A stretch of 64,000 nt of DNA, from assembly GCF_021606685.1 (NCBI RefSeq), contig NZ_WKCB01000004.1:62001-126000 (forward strand), given 5' to 3'. Source of the DNA: Pseudomonas syringae (lineage in GTDB: Bacteria; Pseudomonadota; Gammaproteobacteria; Pseudomonadales; Pseudomonadaceae). The notes beneath the pieces are model-generated. The model saw only the letters and a program-made list of their open reading frames with translations. It was not told the origin of the DNA and did no database searches. Positions 54,501-62,603 of the stretch are shown here, piece by piece (the stretch's first letter is position 1; every line of letters starts with the position of its first letter). The translations under genes were made by a program, and so were the position numbers.

Positions 54501-57471
54501 GATCCGCAATCGCCAGCAGGTTGCGGTCGCGTATCTATCGGTTGCCGAGGATGCGTTGCTAGTCTTTGACCTGGGGGATTCGCCCGCCCTGGCAGCGTTG
54601 CGCCAGGCGGTAACGCCCTCCGAACAAGACAGCCCAGTGGCCCGCAACCTCGCCAACGGCACCCTCACCGCAGCGCAATGGATCAGGCAATTGGCAGCGG
54701 GCGGTAGTTTACGGGTGATACTGGGCAACCCTTTGTGGGGCGCCCCCGATTTGATCACCGAACATTGGCGCCCGCGCCCGCCGGGTTTGCGGCGCGACCG
54801 CCCGCAGCAAGTTGCCTATGGGCAGGTCTGCACCAGCGCCGCTGAGGCCGCCGAGACCTTGCATGTCGGCATGGACCGTGGTGCGCCGACGCAGACCTGT
54901 TTCGGGGTCATTCTCAAGCACCGTGAGCACGCTGCCTTTATTGGCACAGAACTGGTGCCGGCCTGGGACAAGGCCGGGCTGTTCGCCTTGAACGGCATCT
55001 TTGCGGTCGATGATGCGGGCCAATTCCTCTACCCACCGGGCTATCAGTTGCACGCCTTGTTCTATGGCCGCAGCTGGATGCCGCAGGGCTTGACCACCGC
55101 TGAACGCTGGTTGGCGCAGCATTTTATTTCGGCCAGCGACCTTTCCAGTGCGCTCACCCACGCCAAGCGTCAGCGCGAAGCGGGTGCACCGGCAGGCTTG
55201 CCGGTGTACATCTCGACCCTCGACCAGGCACTGCTGAGCGTGCAGGCGCCGCTGTCGTCGACGCTGTTCAACCCGATCCGCCAGCCTTCGGGGGCTTTCG
55301 AGGATGTGCAGACCTTGATCGCCAGCGGGCAGTTATCCGCCGTCGGGTTCGTTAACGAGGTGGCGAAACTGAGCTGGTTGAGTGTACTGGTCGCTAATGA
55401 ATGCTGGGCGTCGGTGGGCAAAGTGGACACCAGCCGTACACCCTGGAGTGCGTTTTCCAGGTTTATGCGCCGCGCCTTGAGCCCCTTGTTCAGCAGCCAG
55501 GCCGATGCCGTGCGTTACGCCTACCAACAACTGGGCACACGGCGCGACCAGCGCTACGGTGGCCTGGTATTGCAACGCAACGGCAAATTCGTCGCGACCC
55601 TGGCGATACCGGTATTGAGTGAGGACTTCGATCCCGAGGTGATTCTGCCCGGCCTGGAGGTCAGCCAGGCGCTGCTGGCTCCGGGCTGGAAGATGGTCGG
55701 GCGCTACCGGTCACGCGCCGCCCAGGTGCTGCCGTTCTGGCTGGAGGCCCAGGAGAATGCGACGTACCAGAATCTGTTCTCCACCAAGACCCTGGAGACG
55801 GCTCTCAAGTCAGGCCACCTGTGGACCCACGAATACCTGCTGACACCGGACGGTTCACTGATCGGCTTCAGCACCCATGACGCCGAGCGCAGCCTGATGA
55901 ACAGCACGCAGCGCGACGAAGCGATGCAGGTGCTCAACCAGTTGGAAACGGCCCTGGCGCCCAACGCGCTGGCGGCCCATGACCCCTATGGCAATGCCGT
56001 CGAACAGCAAGTACGTGCGGGGCGTAAAACCCCGACCGAATGGGTCAATCAGTTGGCGCGGGTGGGGACTTTGCAGGTGCTCGAGGGCGGTGCGTTATGG
56101 GGGATTGCGCGGCGTGTACGCGTGGGTTGGATGCCCGGCGTGGCGTACATTGCGCCCGAAGAAATCCTGCATGCCGTGGCGGATCGGGCGTTGAGCCCGG
56201 TGTTCAAACATGCCGACGACGCCGCACGCCATGGTCACGCATACGCCGAGCAACGCGCACGGCTGAGCGTTGGGCTGATCCTCCGGTCATCCGATAACGG
56301 CCACTTCGTCGCGTGTGCGCCGATCAAGGGCGATGATCTGCAATTTCGGTTTGATCGCGCCTTCCTGCGCGGCCAGTTGCCCACCGGCTATAGCCTCCAG
56401 GGCCTCTATCTGCGCTTGCCACAACAGGCCGCGCCGGAACTGCCGCAAGGCGAGGGCTATGCGCAACTGCCTGCACCGGCTGTGGTGCTGGAAGCGCTGA
56501 GTTTCCTGCGGGTGCTGACGGCACCGAGCGAGCGTTTCCTGCCGTTGTATGTGTCCTGCCCCGACGGCTCATTGGTGCGTTTTCGGGCGACGCAGTTGGA
56601 CCCCGACTGGACCTCCGCCACTCGGCAGGCGGCGTACCTTGAGCGCCTCAAGCGGCGTGGCAGCATTGACGCTTATCTGTTGAAGCTGATCGAGTCCGCC
56701 GAGGTTCGCGTGCTCGACAGCAGCCCGTTCTGGGATGGGCTGCTACCCAGGGTCATGCGTGTGGCCCAGGGCTTGGCAGGGTTCGATACACGCCTGGCCC
56801 TGGGGCCGTTGTGTGCTCACCCGGACGATGCGGCGCGCTTGGTGTGGCAGCGTTTTGCGCCACGTAAGGCGAACCCCTGGCTGGGCGCGATCCTGGGTAA
56901 TGGCGACAGCGACACGTTTATTGCCGTGCAACCGGTGGCGGACCCGGGGCCGTCGGTGGCGGTAGGGCTGCGCCCGCAAACGCTGGCTTACCAAAGCCTG
57001 TTCGAAGGCATCATGAACCTCGGTTATCCCAGCACCTCCACCCGCTACCCGGCGGGTTACAAGGTCATGGGCGTACAACAGTTGTACAAGCTCGACACCC
57101 AGCGCCAGCGCCTGGCGGATCGCTACGAAGAGGCCCTGGCCCACAACTTTATCGCCCAGCCGGAAATTCGCGGCTTTATCGAAATGCTGCGCCAGGACCG
57201 CGTGGCCGGTGCGCGCTATTACCTCACTCCGGTACAGGGCGGGCTGGTCGTGTATGAACCCAGCTATCACCTGGACGAAAGCCAGTTGTTACTCGATGAC
57301 TGGATCGACGAGGTCACGGGTGCCGTGAAGGTTCTGCCGAGTGAGGTGATCCGCCGGCTGGCGACGTCCGGCCAGTTGAGCATTCTTGAAATTGACCATT
57401 TCTGGCAGCCGCGCAGCCAGGTAGCGCGCGGGCTGTTGCAGGCGCTCAAAGAGGCCGATGAGCGCAGTTAA
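51553..57471 (+). CDS. Giant protein of nine tandem degenerate DUF4329/JAMM-like units
   Basis: 1972 residues, no signal peptide and no membrane segment. Nine units of ~190-240 residues start near 14, 248, 435, 651, 865, 1085, 1308, 1546 and 1749. Each has LSPxFxxxDDAARYAH, a Y-G-x-I-L-x-R-x-DGxFVAT strand, a GYxLxAxYxSR strand, a (F)xxAxDLAxA helix, YxSxxDGxLLxY, and a tail GTLxPxxFVxQVAxxGxLxV with WDVPGxVxxxW. The order matches DUF4329, a JAMM/JAB-like fold, but the expected H-x-H-P after the third strand is replaced in every unit (e.g. AWYCRSEP, GLYLRLPQ), so no unit should bind zinc. TTA and other rarer codons occur more than in neighbours. The ATG at 51553 has AAGG 7 nt upstream; in-frame starts further up lack support. 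Function unknown; a secreted scaffold or effector is possible. Confidence 0.75.
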   Translation: MDSTDIQHDQAAGRLPPLGPEFITGNDAAFWLHMQVSDRRDRVYGAVILKRADGRYLPTVPTAGTAGGFHFGSILKEDANFDLLAPEGYSVYALFTSRAGQSKARTAEVAHWSAAQRRLELSFFSMKGLAYVIERRDFCPIYYLSGRHGSLIKYESSGSQEEKHFLHKLNSSRESDEFEDFIFLINVTARVGVLRVVTPNKELGGKAGQIVEPWTLNQPVSELAQSRQAEPSTQVFRRWQDAIRSALPPLDAPTQASHFGYLLKDDVGEFVAMLPDAALKSIFDRAPPSMRLPKGRPKLSSGFYLQGIYVSLAKQDIPPVVGESWLAQSFFTAASLATAVALAATDEPDLEFYLRADDGALLMYRCTGSAAQAQLFANRGADIDRRLKDGTLSPSAFVRQVAAVGTLTVMETGRVWDVPGVVGPQWRAFEHIHQTLSPAFVTTDDAARHLHYLAGRLRGTFQQAFILRRHDGRFVAAKLQGGDEWRATWGPSSPTGDYLTRVELEGYRVVGQFNRPEPDQAELVANFPQFTPRQLALLVSMPGVNSVALTIHYSQMIKTLYTSGPNGTLIKYGLSVSRAELEFGEYLSNALRSGEMVPRVQGYDGTPEGLIKELVKLGELTVLLADDTWYRVQGRVPTNWAPESPFTPAAPLDAPLSWVFTDLATAAEYAHGRLQATPGGRRVGCILQFGSEAQYVVSEPSTPIPGSKSLFALSHILGNDGPPQGFALRAWYCRSEPAADGIASEPWLYESFMATADFAQAIASLRAAPQSNVALYVSTADGAQLAYDASGSAEEAGLYSVLPDGSVGDNGLADELQAGTLAPHDLILKIADAGALSVLQVGTLWDVPGLVSATWHGYALAVRPQLSPGFLHEEDAARYAHVQIGSQREREYCGYILQRPDGLFVATEPLYASDAGRFALGFVYPQDSKGRSLLPSRHVWKAVYGSSRGVSLMEPKLLLRPGWTRDDAYLAAQIFSADDIYTLIRNRQQVAVAYLSVAEDALLVFDLGDSPALAALRQAVTPSEQDSPVARNLANGTLTAAQWIRQLAAGGSLRVILGNPLWGAPDLITEHWRPRPPGLRRDRPQQVAYGQVCTSAAEAAETLHVGMDRGAPTQTCFGVILKHREHAAFIGTELVPAWDKAGLFALNGIFAVDDAGQFLYPPGYQLHALFYGRSWMPQGLTTAERWLAQHFISASDLSSALTHAKRQREAGAPAGLPVYISTLDQALLSVQAPLSSTLFNPIRQPSGAFEDVQTLIASGQLSAVGFVNEVAKLSWLSVLVANECWASVGKVDTSRTPWSAFSRFMRRALSPLFSSQADAVRYAYQQLGTRRDQRYGGLVLQRNGKFVATLAIPVLSEDFDPEVILPGLEVSQALLAPGWKMVGRYRSRAAQVLPFWLEAQENATYQNLFSTKTLETALKSGHLWTHEYLLTPDGSLIGFSTHDAERSLMNSTQRDEAMQVLNQLETALAPNALAAHDPYGNAVEQQVRAGRKTPTEWVNQLARVGTLQVLEGGALWGIARRVRVGWMPGVAYIAPEEILHAVADRALSPVFKHADDAARHGHAYAEQRARLSVGLILRSSDNGHFVACAPIKGDDLQFRFDRAFLRGQLPTGYSLQGLYLRLPQQAAPELPQGEGYAQLPAPAVVLEALSFLRVLTAPSERFLPLYVSCPDGSLVRFRATQLDPDWTSATRQAAYLERLKRRGSIDAYLLKLIESAEVRVLDSSPFWDGLLPRVMRVAQGLAGFDTRLALGPLCAHPDDAARLVWQRFAPRKANPWLGAILGNGDSDTFIAVQPVADPGPSVAVGLRPQTLAYQSLFEGIMNLGYPSTSTRYPAGYKVMGVQQLYKLDTQRQRLADRYEEALAHNFIAQPEIRGFIEMLRQDRVAGARYYLTPVQGGLVVYEPSYHLDESQLLLDDWIDEVTGAVKVLPSEVIRRLATSGQLSILEIDHFWQPRSQVARGLLQALKEADERS

Positions 57472-58478
57472 CGTTTGCGCATCAACCCGATAAAAAACAA
57501 CCCGCCGATGGCTGCTGTTGCCACGCCGATGGGCAAGTCTTCCGGGGCGATCAGCGTGCGTGCCGCCACATCGACCCACACCAGGAACAGGCTGCCCAGC
57601 AACGCACACACCGGCAGCAGGCGGCGATGCTCGGCACCCACCAGGCGCCGGGCAATGTGCGGCACCATCAGCCCGACAAAGCCGATGGAGCCGCTGATGG
57701 ACACCAGCACGCCGGTCATCAGCGAGGCGATCAGAAACACCTTCAGCCGCACATTGCGTGCGTTCAGGCCGAGGGTCACGGCGGTCTGTTCACCGGCCAT
57801 CAGCGCGTTCAACGGGCGCGCCATGCCCAGCAGCAACACCAGCCCGAGCAACACCGTGACGCTCGGAATGCTCAGTAACTCCCAGCGCGCCAGCCCCAGG
57901 CCGCCGAGCATCCAGAACATCACCGCCGACGCCGCGCGATGGTCGCCCATGAACAGCAGCAGGTTGGCGGCCGCCATCATCACGAACGACACCGCCACGC
58001 CGCACAACAGCAGGCGATCACTCTCCAGCCGGCCACTGCGACTGGCCACCGCCAACACCACCAGCATGCTCAGCAATGCACCGATAAACGCAGCGATGGG
58101 CAAGGTCAGCAGGCCGATGATTTCACCCACATGCAGCACGACGATGACGGCACCCAGGGTCGCGCCGGAGGTGACGCCCAGCAGGTGCGGATCGGCCAGC
58201 GGGTTACGCGTAACCGCCTGCAATACCGCGCCGATCAACGCCAGACCGGCCCCCACCAGCGCACCAAGCAACATGCGCGGCACACGGATCAGCCAGACGA
58301 TATGCTCCTGCCCGGCCGGCCAATTTACCTCGCCGACGCCAACCGCCTTGTACAGCACGATGCGCCACACCACGTCCACCGGCACCCGCGCCGGGCCGAA
58401 GCCCAGGGAGAGCACGCAGGACACCAGCAACACCGCGCCGAGGGCGGCGAGCAGCCAGGCGTAGCGACGGGTAATCAT
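57468..58478 (-). CDS. FecCD-family ABC permease (metal complex or cobalamin uptake)
   Basis: A 336-residue inner-membrane permease with about ten spans. Family hallmarks are IRVPRMLLGALVGAGLALIG, QAVTRNPLADPHLLGVTSGA near residues 90-110 and SGSIGFVGLMVPHIARRLVG, the coupling region, near residue 270. It forms the homodimeric channel for an iron-siderophore, cobalamin or other metal complex. Its start overlaps the binding-protein stop by 4 bp (ATGA), and its stop overlaps that of the convergent giant gene. Confidence 0.93.
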   Translation of the reverse strand: MITRRYAWLLAALGAVLLVSCVLSLGFGPARVPVDVVWRIVLYKAVGVGEVNWPAGQEHIVWLIRVPRMLLGALVGAGLALIGAVLQAVTRNPLADPHLLGVTSGATLGAVIVVLHVGEIIGLLTLPIAAFIGALLSMLVVLAVASRSGRLESDRLLLCGVAVSFVMMAAANLLLFMGDHRAASAVMFWMLGGLGLARWELLSIPSVTVLLGLVLLLGMARPLNALMAGEQTAVTLGLNARNVRLKVFLIASLMTGVLVSISGSIGFVGLMVPHIARRLVGAEHRRLLPVCALLGSLFLVWVDVAARTLIAPEDLPIGVATAAIGGLFFIGLMRKR

Positions 58479-59422
58479 TCGCCGTGGAACCCCTTGGCCA
58501 GGGTTTCCACCGCCAGCACGTTATCGATGCCCGGCGTGGCCTGCACGTAGGGGATCACGATAAAACGCTGGTTCTTGATCGCATCCACCCCTTGCAACGC
58601 CGGGTTGTTGAGCAGGAACTGTTGTTTCTGCTCGGCGGTGATTTCGCTGTAGTCGACGATCACGATCACCTGCGGGTTGCGCTCCACCACGGTTTCCCAG
58701 TTGATGCGGGTCCAGCTGGCGTCGACGTCGTCGAGAATATTGCGCCCACCGGCGGCGTCGATCAGCGCCTGGGGCATGCCCAGGCGGCCGGAGGTCATGG
58801 CGCGGTCTTCGCCACTGTCGTAGAGAAACACCCGTGGTTTGTCGGCTGGCAGGTCGTTGCGCACCTCGGCCACCTGCGCCTGCATCTGCGCAATCAAGGC
58901 ATTGGCGCGGTCCTGCACGTCGAAGATCTTGCCGAGGTTGCGCAGGTCGTTGTACGTGTCGTCCAGCGTGGCGGCGGGGCGCTTCATCACGAAGGCGCAG
59001 GATTCGGTCAGCTCATACACGTTGATGCCCAAAGGTTGCAGGGTATTGGGCGTGAGGTCGCCACCGACGCGCATGCCGTAGTCCCAGCCGGCGAAGAAGA
59101 AATCGACGTTGGCATTGAGCAGGGTTTCCACCGACGGGTACTTGCTCGCCAGCTCCGGCAGGCCGTCGAGGATCTGGGCCATTTCAGGGGTTACCGACTT
59201 CCAGCCGGTCACGCCGCTGTAGCCGGCCATGCGTGGCTTGAGGCCGAGGGCGAGCATCATCTGGGTCATGTTGATGTCGTGGCTCACCGCGTGTTTCGGT
59301 GCCTCGGCGAAGGTCACTTCACGGTTGCAGCTTTGGATTTTCAGCGGGTATTGGGTCGCTTCGGCAAACGCCTGAGAAGCGCCGAGCAGCGCAGCGAAAG
59401 ACAGCAGATAGCGCAGGATCAT
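58475..59422 (-). CDS. Periplasmic binding protein, FecB/BtuF-like
   Basis: A 315-residue protein with a Sec signal ([20 protein letters not shown]) and the two-lobed, long-helix fold of the class III binding proteins. Typical stretches are KHAVSHDINMTQMMLALGLK, PSVETLLNANVDFFFAGWDY, FLYDSGEDRAMTSGRLGMPQ and NPQVIVIVDYSEITAEQKQQ. It binds the complex delivered by the TonB receptor. The ligand is not evident: no cluster of His (as in ZnuA) is present, so a metal chelate rather than free Zn2+ is more likely. Overlaps the ATPase gene by 4 bp. Confidence 0.9.
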   Translation of the reverse strand: MILRYLLSFAALLGASQAFAEATQYPLKIQSCNREVTFAEAPKHAVSHDINMTQMMLALGLKPRMAGYSGVTGWKSVTPEMAQILDGLPELASKYPSVETLLNANVDFFFAGWDYGMRVGGDLTPNTLQPLGINVYELTESCAFVMKRPAATLDDTYNDLRNLGKIFDVQDRANALIAQMQAQVAEVRNDLPADKPRVFLYDSGEDRAMTSGRLGMPQALIDAAGGRNILDDVDASWTRINWETVVERNPQVIVIVDYSEITAEQKQQFLLNNPALQGVDAIKNQRFIVIPYVQATPGIDNVLAVETLAKGFHGE

Positions 59423-60207
59423 GGTTGGGTTATCCAGGTGATTCGGGGGTGGTCGGCCAGGGGGTGGGTGTCGATCAAGGCTTCGACGCCAAACACTTCG
59501 CGCAGCAGCTCGGCGGTGAGCACTTGGTGAGGCGTGCCGCTGGCGACGATGCGCCCGTGGTCGATCACGTAGAGGCGATCACAAAAGGCGGCGGCCAGGT
59601 TCAGGTCGTGGATGCTGGCCAGGGTGCCGATGTTCAGGCGCTTGACCAAGCGCAGCAACTCCAGCTGATAGCGCGGGTCGAGGTGGTTGGTCGGCTCGTC
59701 GAGGATCAGCAGTTGCGGTTGCTGGGCCAGGGCGCGGGCGAGAATCACGCGCTGCTTTTCACCGCCCGACAGGGTGGCGAAGGCATGGTCTTCGAAGCCC
59801 TGCATGCCGACCGATTCGAGCACCGTTTGAACACGCTGCTGGTCGTACAGCGTGTCGCCATCGAACAAGCCTTTGTGCGGCGTGCGGCCCATGGCGACCA
59901 CTTCGTCCACGCGCAGGCCAAAGGCATCGGGGAACTCCTGCAGCACCACGGCGATGCGTTGCGCGCACCACTTTGCGGTCTGCTTCCACACATTTTGATG
60001 CGCCAGCAACACCTCACCCTGGGCCGGTTTGCTGAACCGATAGGCGCAGCGCAACAGGCTGGTCTTGCCGCTGCCGTTGGGCCCGATCAGCCCCACAAAC
60101 TCCCCCGCACCGACCTGCAGGCTGGCGTTGCGCAGCTGGAAGTGGTGATGGCAGGGGCCGTGACCCGGAGGGGTCCAGCCGAGTTGGGTTAGGGTGAGTG
60201 AGGTCAT
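59419..60207 (-). CDS. FecE-like ABC transporter ATPase
   Basis: A 262-residue ATPase of the iron-chelate uptake class. Walker [10 protein letters not shown] is at residues 42-50, signature [18 protein letters not shown] and Walker [17 protein letters not shown] follow, and the H-loop is [14 protein letters not shown]. The ATG at 60207 is preferred over an in-frame start at 60228. It is the first ABC gene of the set ATPase, binding protein, permease, and lies 138 bp after the TonB receptor with a REP between. Confidence 0.93.
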   Translation of the reverse strand: MTSLTLTQLGWTPPGHGPCHHHFQLRNASLQVGAGEFVGLIGPNGSGKTSLLRCAYRFSKPAQGEVLLAHQNVWKQTAKWCAQRIAVVLQEFPDAFGLRVDEVVAMGRTPHKGLFDGDTLYDQQRVQTVLESVGMQGFEDHAFATLSGGEKQRVILARALAQQPQLLILDEPTNHLDPRYQLELLRLVKRLNIGTLASIHDLNLAAAFCDRLYVIDHGRIVASGTPHQVLTAELLREVFGVEALIDTHPLADHPRITWITQP

Positions 60208-60235
60208 CAATATTCTCAAGTCCAACACAGGTCAA

Positions 60236-60326
60236 ATGTGGGAGGGGGCTTGCCCCCGATGCGGTGTATCAGTAAAAAATGCACTGGCTGACACACTGCT
60301 ATCGGGAGCAAGCCCCCTCCCACATT
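60236..60326. repeat. REP hairpin between TonB receptor and ABC genes
   Basis: TGTGGGAGGGGGCTTGCCCC at 60237 and GGGAGCAAGCCCCCTCCCAC ending 60325, with GCGGTGTATCAGT and ACACACTGCTATC on the loop sides. It divides the receptor from the three ABC genes on the same strand. Confidence 0.85.
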
Positions 60327-60345
60327 TTGATCCGTGTTGTGTCAG

Positions 60346-62454
60346 TTAAAAGGTGTAGTCCGCCGTGACGAAGAACGAGCGCGGCTCGCCCAAAATCCAC
60401 TGTTGGCCGTCGTTGTATTGGCTCACCGCATAAGTGCGGTCAAACAGGTTGTTCAATTGCAGGCCAAAGGTGGTGTTGCGCGCGGCCTTCCACGACACGT
60501 TGGCATCGACCACGGTGTAGCTCGGCAGCTCTTTCTGGTTGGCCATGTCAGCGTAGCGCGCGTCCACATAGCGCACCCCGGCGCCCGCCTGGATAGCGTC
60601 GGTCACGGCCTTGCTCACCCACACATTGGCGGTGCGGCGCGGCACGTCCACAGGGCGATTGCCGTCGCGGGACACCTGCACACCGTCGACGTCCTGGTTG
60701 AAGTCGTCGTACTGCGCGTGGACGATGGCGGCGTTGGCCTGCAGTTGCCAGGCGTGCGGCAGTTGCAGGTCGAGGCTGGCTTCCAGGCCACGGGAAGATT
60801 GCTGGCCGACTTGCTGCTGTTGATCGGGGTCGCCCGGTACGTCGGTGAGCAGCTTTTTCTTGACGATGTGGTACGCCGCCAAGGTCCATTCGCCGCGCTG
60901 GTCCCAGAAGGCTTGCTTGATGCCGATCTCGGTCTGCTTGGCGGTGGCCAGGTCGAACTGCTGCTGGCCCGGGCTCAAGGAAATCAGGCCGCCGACGCCG
61001 TCGGTGCTGGTGGCGTACTGGCCGTAGATCGAGGTGTCCGGGGTGAGCGCATACACCAGGCCGGCCTTCCAGTTGTTACCGGTGAGGGTCTTGTCGCTCT
61101 GGCTGCCGTCGCGCAGGTTGTCACGATCAATGTGTGCGTAATCGCGGCGGATGCCGGTGATCAGCGACAGTTGGTCGGTGAGCTGCAGGCGGTTTTCGGC
61201 GAAGCCGGCGACGGTTTTGGTGGTGCTGGCGAACAGCGGTTTGAACGGGTCATTGCTTGCAAACTGCCCAGGTGCCGGGTGGTTCACGTCGATGGGTTGG
61301 CCGCTGGGGAACGTGTCTTCAAACGGCGAGTTGCTGGCCAGGCGGAAGCGGATGCGGTTGTATTCCACGCCGGTCACGGTCTGGCTGTCGAGGCCGAACA
61401 GCGTGTGTTTGAAGGTGAAGGTCTGGCGGTCGCCGACCTGTTCCTGGTTGTGCTTGATGCCGTAGTTGCCGCTGCGGGTCAGTTCGCCGTTGGTGAAGGT
61501 GTAGTTCTCGGCGTTTTGCCAGCGACGCTGGTTTTTCAGGTAGAACAGCTCGTTGGTGGCGCTGACGTTGTCGTTGAGTTGCCACTCGCTGGTCAGGCGC
61601 GTCCACTGGTCGTTGTAGTGCTGGATGTCGTTGCTGACGTTGTAGTTCTTGTCGCGCAGGCCCTTGTGCAACTGGCCGTTGATCAGCGGCGTGCCGAAGT
61701 AGTTTTGCGGGCGCTGGTCGCCGTAGTCGCTGGCCAGGGTGAAGCTCAGGTTGTCGGCTGCTTGCCAGCGCAGGGCGCCGCTGACGAAGTCGCTGCTGGA
61801 GTCGCCGCGGTCGATAAAACCGTTGCTGCGCAGGCGGTTGAGGTTCAGTCGGTAGCTCACCGTGTCGGTCAGCGAGCCGCCGCTGTCCAGGGCTTGCTGC
61901 TGGCGATCATAGGAACCGTAGCCGAGGCGAATATGGTTTTCGATTTCGCCGCTGAAGGGCTTTTTCGGCACGGTGTTGACCACCGCACCGGTGGCGCCTT
62001 CGCCGTACAGCACCGAGGCCGGGCCTCGCAGCACGTCCACGCGCTCCACCGACCAGGTGTCCACCGGGAAGGTCGAGGTGCCCATGCCCATGTACATGCG
62101 GTTGCCGTCGTACAGCTGCATCACCGAGCCCTGGCCGGTAAAACCACGGGCCGACAGCGAGGTGCCGCCGTCGCCTGGCGAGCCGGTGCGGCTGATGCCG
62201 GTGGCGCGGGAAATTGCATCCTGCACGCTGGCATCGCCGCGTGCGCGGATCTGCGCGCCGGTCTGGCTTTCGACACTGCCCGGGGTTTGCAGGGCCGTGA
62301 GGTTCAGGCGCGAGCCGGCGGTGGTCGGGGTGTGCAGGTCGACGTGTTCATCGTCCACGGCAGGCGCGGTCACGGGGCTGGCGGGCAGGGTCAGGGCCTG
62401 TGCGCTGGTGTGCAGGGCGAGCAGGCACACGCCCGACGCTAGGTACTTGTTCAT
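60346..62454 (-). CDS. TonB-dependent outer membrane receptor
   Basis: A 702-residue receptor with a Sec signal (NKYLASGVCLLALHTSAQA). The plug domain follows (SVQDAISRATGISRTGSPGD, VERVDVLRGPASVLYGEGAT, GAVVNTVPKKP), then a 22-strand barrel ending FGLQLNNLFDRTYAVSQYND and a terminal aromatic F. There is no N-terminal signalling domain, so it is not coupled to an anti-sigma factor. It is most like siderophore receptors of the FhuA/FpvA class by barrel sequence, but the operator upstream suggests zinc control. The ATG at 62454 is chosen over 62505 because it gives a proper signal. Followed by the ABC genes on the same strand. Confidence 0.93.
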   Translation of the reverse strand: MNKYLASGVCLLALHTSAQALTLPASPVTAPAVDDEHVDLHTPTTAGSRLNLTALQTPGSVESQTGAQIRARGDASVQDAISRATGISRTGSPGDGGTSLSARGFTGQGSVMQLYDGNRMYMGMGTSTFPVDTWSVERVDVLRGPASVLYGEGATGAVVNTVPKKPFSGEIENHIRLGYGSYDRQQQALDSGGSLTDTVSYRLNLNRLRSNGFIDRGDSSSDFVSGALRWQAADNLSFTLASDYGDQRPQNYFGTPLINGQLHKGLRDKNYNVSNDIQHYNDQWTRLTSEWQLNDNVSATNELFYLKNQRRWQNAENYTFTNGELTRSGNYGIKHNQEQVGDRQTFTFKHTLFGLDSQTVTGVEYNRIRFRLASNSPFEDTFPSGQPIDVNHPAPGQFASNDPFKPLFASTTKTVAGFAENRLQLTDQLSLITGIRRDYAHIDRDNLRDGSQSDKTLTGNNWKAGLVYALTPDTSIYGQYATSTDGVGGLISLSPGQQQFDLATAKQTEIGIKQAFWDQRGEWTLAAYHIVKKKLLTDVPGDPDQQQQVGQQSSRGLEASLDLQLPHAWQLQANAAIVHAQYDDFNQDVDGVQVSRDGNRPVDVPRRTANVWVSKAVTDAIQAGAGVRYVDARYADMANQKELPSYTVVDANVSWKAARNTTFGLQLNNLFDRTYAVSQYNDGQQWILGEPRSFFVTADYTF

Positions 62455-62517
62455 CGGTCGATCAATCTTCTTGGCGAGGTACTCGCCGCAGGGCGCGGCG
62501 AGCAACGATAACGCAGA

Positions 62518-62538
62518 AAGTGTTATAAGTTAACACTT
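62518..62538. promoter_or_regulatory. Zur-box-like palindrome upstream of the TonB receptor
   Basis: AAGTGTTA (62518-62525) and TAACACTT (62531-62538) are perfect 8-bp inverted arms with a 5-nt centre TAAGT. The inner part TGTTA-TAxxx-TAACA resembles the gamma-proteobacterial Zur consensus (TGTTATA-N2-ATAACA type) better than the Fur box (GATAAT repeats). It lies 64 bp before the receptor start, a promoter position. Confidence 0.55.
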
Positions 62539-62603
62539 ATTGGCTGCGGGGCAAACGTCGCGCAAGGCTACAGAAGCCCTCTGGCTTGGGCATCTCGCCT
62601 GTT

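Noticed and set aside
62518..62538. Fur box upstream of the TonB receptor
   Set aside because: The palindrome lacks GATAAT-type hexamers; the TGTTA-N5-TAACA core fits Zur better.
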